Shown here: piece after piece, positions 61,664-64,000 of the stretch
How positions within the stretch are numbered: position 1 is the stretch's first letter
Layout of the letters: each line of letters opens with the position of its first letter
Source: Apostichopus japonicus
Taxonomy: Eukaryota; Echinodermata; Holothuroidea; Aspidochirotida; Stichopodidae
DNA: 64,000 bases
NCBI RefSeq assembly: GCF_037975245.1
Contig: NC_092562.1
Location: 4,206,001 to 4,270,000 of the forward strand
Direction of reading: 5' to 3'
Made by a program: the position numbers and the translations under genes
The notes under the pieces: model-generated
Database searches by the model: none
What the model was told of the DNA's origin: nothing
The model's input: only the letters and a program-made list of their open reading frames with translations

Positions 61664-63330
61664 TCAGGGCGTTGTTAGTACTTCGTGGTCCAATGTAACA
61701 TGTGTGCTCATTTTCACATCATGATAATGTGCTTGTTGAGAAGCCGCCATCCATTTATAAGCCGGTTGAGGAATTTCACTCCATCGACATAAAATGATGG
61801 ATTTAAAGACTTGTCTAAAGTGGGGATGTTTCACACCGTAAATGATAGGATTCAAGCAACTGTTACAAGCCACGATTATCGTCGTGTGTAGAATTACGTA
61901 ATATGGTGCATTGACTATTTCGCCGATGATGTGTGGGCTAAGACACACCAGGTAAATCACAAGGACAAGGAATAGATTTCGGTTGATAGCCAAATGGTTT
62001 GGAGCTATTTCTCTCGTCTTGGACTTGTCCGTTTTAGTCACTGCACTTCTGGGAAGGAAAATATAATGAAGATATTTGTATCGTGAAAATGTTCATGTGT
62101 TTGATGAGCATATTGGACACTATGGCTATAAAGTTCTTTATTTGATTTGTATAAACAAGTTAGACTGATTGGAAGACAGGATATGAAACACTTCTAGCTT
62201 GTTTCTGTTGACCATTCATGAAACGTTTGGAAAGTAAGACACTCATTCATCAGTATTGCCCCTAATATGCTAGAAGGTGAAAAAATAGTAACTAACACTT
62301 TCAGACTTTCAAGAAACATTTTTTTACATGGACACTCAGATCAATATCCCCACAGTTCATTCCTCCTCAATGTCTGAGAATAATTTGGATTTTCAGAACT
62401 TTGTATGTTTGAAAAACAAAAATGATTTTAGTACCCTTAAATTTTACCAGTTAATAATGGCATCTAAATTAATTAACTTGAACAGTAATTTTTTTTAAAT
62501 GAGCTCCTGATCCTGTAAGGCTACAAAGAAAGCCTACGCATGTCAAGACTCTGATTGTAGTCTTATGCATTAGCAGCATTGATAGAAAATGTTGTTTACC
62601 TGCTACTTTGTGGATCATTTTGTGAACAAGAACGGCTCTTTAGTAATGACAAATTATAGGACACCATACGTCTGTTGTGTCTACGAATGTGCAAATATAT
62701 ACCCACATAGCATACAGTTACTAAGAATGGCATGGGGACGAAAGAAATAACCACTAACAAATCATACAAATGAGAGTGTTCATGGTCCGTCCTCGCTCCA
62801 CAAGCATGGATTTTGATGTCAAATCCAAGGTGTCCAACTCCAAACAGTAAAGGTACTAAATTCACAAGGACGGGATAAGTCCACGACACGAAAAGCCATA
62901 TCGCGATGTTTCTGGTCCTGTAAAACCTTTCATACTCGTGATGACTTTTGGTGATTAGCACATAACGGTTAACAGCGATTGAGAAAAGAAATATGATGCT
63001 AGTTGAAGCAAAGATGGTTATCGCAGCAATGACGAAACCACAAATAATATCAAACTGCGGTTCGATGTAGACAACGTCTTTGACTAAAGACCAAGAAACA
63101 AACGGAAGGAACAGACAAGTCAGAAAATCAGCAATGGCGAGATTGATGACGAAAATGTTTGTCTTTGTCCTTAGTTTGTGAGATAAGATGTAAGCTACAG
63201 ATGTAAGGACATTGCCGATAATTCCTGTTAGAGAGATACATAGTAAAATCACAGCGTCTGCAATCCTGACTGCTTTTGGAATATACTCGGGCAATGTTGA
63301 CGTGTTGGATACTTCCACTGATTCCATCAT
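61664..63330 (-). CDS. class A GPCR, moody/melatonin-receptor-like, array copy E
   Basis: Two exons, 62600-63330 and 61664-62048, with a 551-bp phase-2 intron, encode 371 residues, closest overall to A and C. All motifs (NTS, GIIGN, LAIAD, NRY, CLSPH, NPIIY) are present. TM3 reads AITIFASTSIIFLF. The start I chose aligns with the ATG of the other copies (here MMESVEVSNTS). The frame is open for 44 more codons upstream, to 63462, with a hydrophobic stretch (EAVVFLFVLISGYKPVV). If that upstream ATG is used, copy E would have a longer N-terminus. Position 3 of exon 2 is T where others have P (VTKTDK). Confidence 0.9.
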
Positions 63331-64000
63331 CTTAATATGGTGAAATTCAAATGGGGGAAGGATCTCGTCAGATCTGTTGGATGCGGCAAATACTTGTGTG
63401 ACTACTGGCTTGTAACCAGAAATCAAGACGAAAAGAAATACGACTGCCTCGTAATCCTCCAAATTCGAAAGAGAATGAAAGAATTGATGAACAGCTGATG
63501 AAGAGAATTAACACAATGATGCAACGAATTGGCTGGGCTCAAGTATAGCCGATGTATACATGTATGGTTTCTCTAACCTCGTGTTCACTCTAATAAAACC
63601 GAACTTCATAAGTGATAAGGAAAATTCCTATGTGAATAATATCCCAGGATATCTATATAACACTTATAAAAGGAAGCTAAGTCTAATATGCGTTGATGTT
63701 ACTTATCCATTGAATTATTTAATCTGCTAATTCGAGAACGGAACTTCAGATTCACACTTAGAAATACAGAATTTAAGCAGTATGTTTCAATTAACTAAAC
63801 TAGTTTATTGAAGTGATTAAACACACTGACTCCTTTTGTTTATATACTAGTGCAATGTTCTTACAGCAGGAAGTACAAAGCCATCCATATTCAAAAATAC
63901 ATCTCACTTAACGTCAAGTTTTTATTGATGGTGTAGAAAATGAAACTAGCACTTAGAAATAAGAAAGAACCATGAAGCTGAAATAATATTTCCTTTTAAG
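63331..64000. other. 5' flank of GPCR copy E, array continues to window edge
   Basis: Upstream unit DNA homologous to 56042-56700, running off the window without a break in the homology. Another array unit may lie beyond. Confidence 0.5.

Overview
The window is genomic DNA of an invertebrate animal. It is AT-rich and intron-rich, and it holds two recognisable metazoan genes with GT-AG introns, many non-autonomous transposons, minisatellites and a recent tandem receptor array. The mix (UGCG, RAD54L, a moody/melatonin-receptor-like GPCR cluster, a Gypsy element with a tRNA-Leu-type primer site) fits a marine deuterostome, most likely an echinoderm. The species assignment is inference.

Layout, left to right. 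(1) About 1-18.5 kb, + strand: UGCG, ceramide glucosyltransferase, exons 2 to the last. The first exon, with the N-terminal membrane anchor, is not seen and probably lies upstream. Its introns carry two minisatellites, a probable Tc1-like TIR element, a hAT-type MITE, a duplicated splice donor, and a minisatellite built from the 3' end of exon 6 plus its own splice donor. (2) 18.5-24.5 kb: 3' UTR/intergenic DNA with several poly(A) signals and another hAT MITE. (3) 24.5-27.9 kb, + strand: an unrecognised three-exon gene of 146 codons. Its first intron holds a 372-bp-armed foldback element into which a 5'-truncated LINE has inserted. Two further exons at 28.7-29.5 kb might give an alternative C-terminus. 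(4) 31.8-44.0 kb, + strand: RAD54L, from a start exon ending exactly at ATG to the exon before the last helicase motifs. The last ~200-230 residues are not found in the following 20 kb. (5) 44.2-45.0 kb: a hAT element with internal 140-bp tandem repeats. (6) 45.5-64 kb, - strand: a tandem array of two-exon class A GPCR genes, four intact (A, C, D, E) and one truncated (B), with a unit of about 3.5-3.7 kb. Between B and C a hAT MITE is split by a nearly intact 4.5-kb Gypsy retrotransposon.

The two housekeeping genes are unrelated in function: UGCG makes glucosylceramide in the Golgi, and RAD54L drives RAD51-dependent homologous recombination. The GPCRs are a lineage-specific expansion on the opposite strand. 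They lie either inside a RAD54L intron or downstream of a broken RAD54L.

Exon boundaries were read by eye from GT/AG sites, reading phase and remembered family similarity. All junctions given keep an open frame. No transcript data or database search was available.
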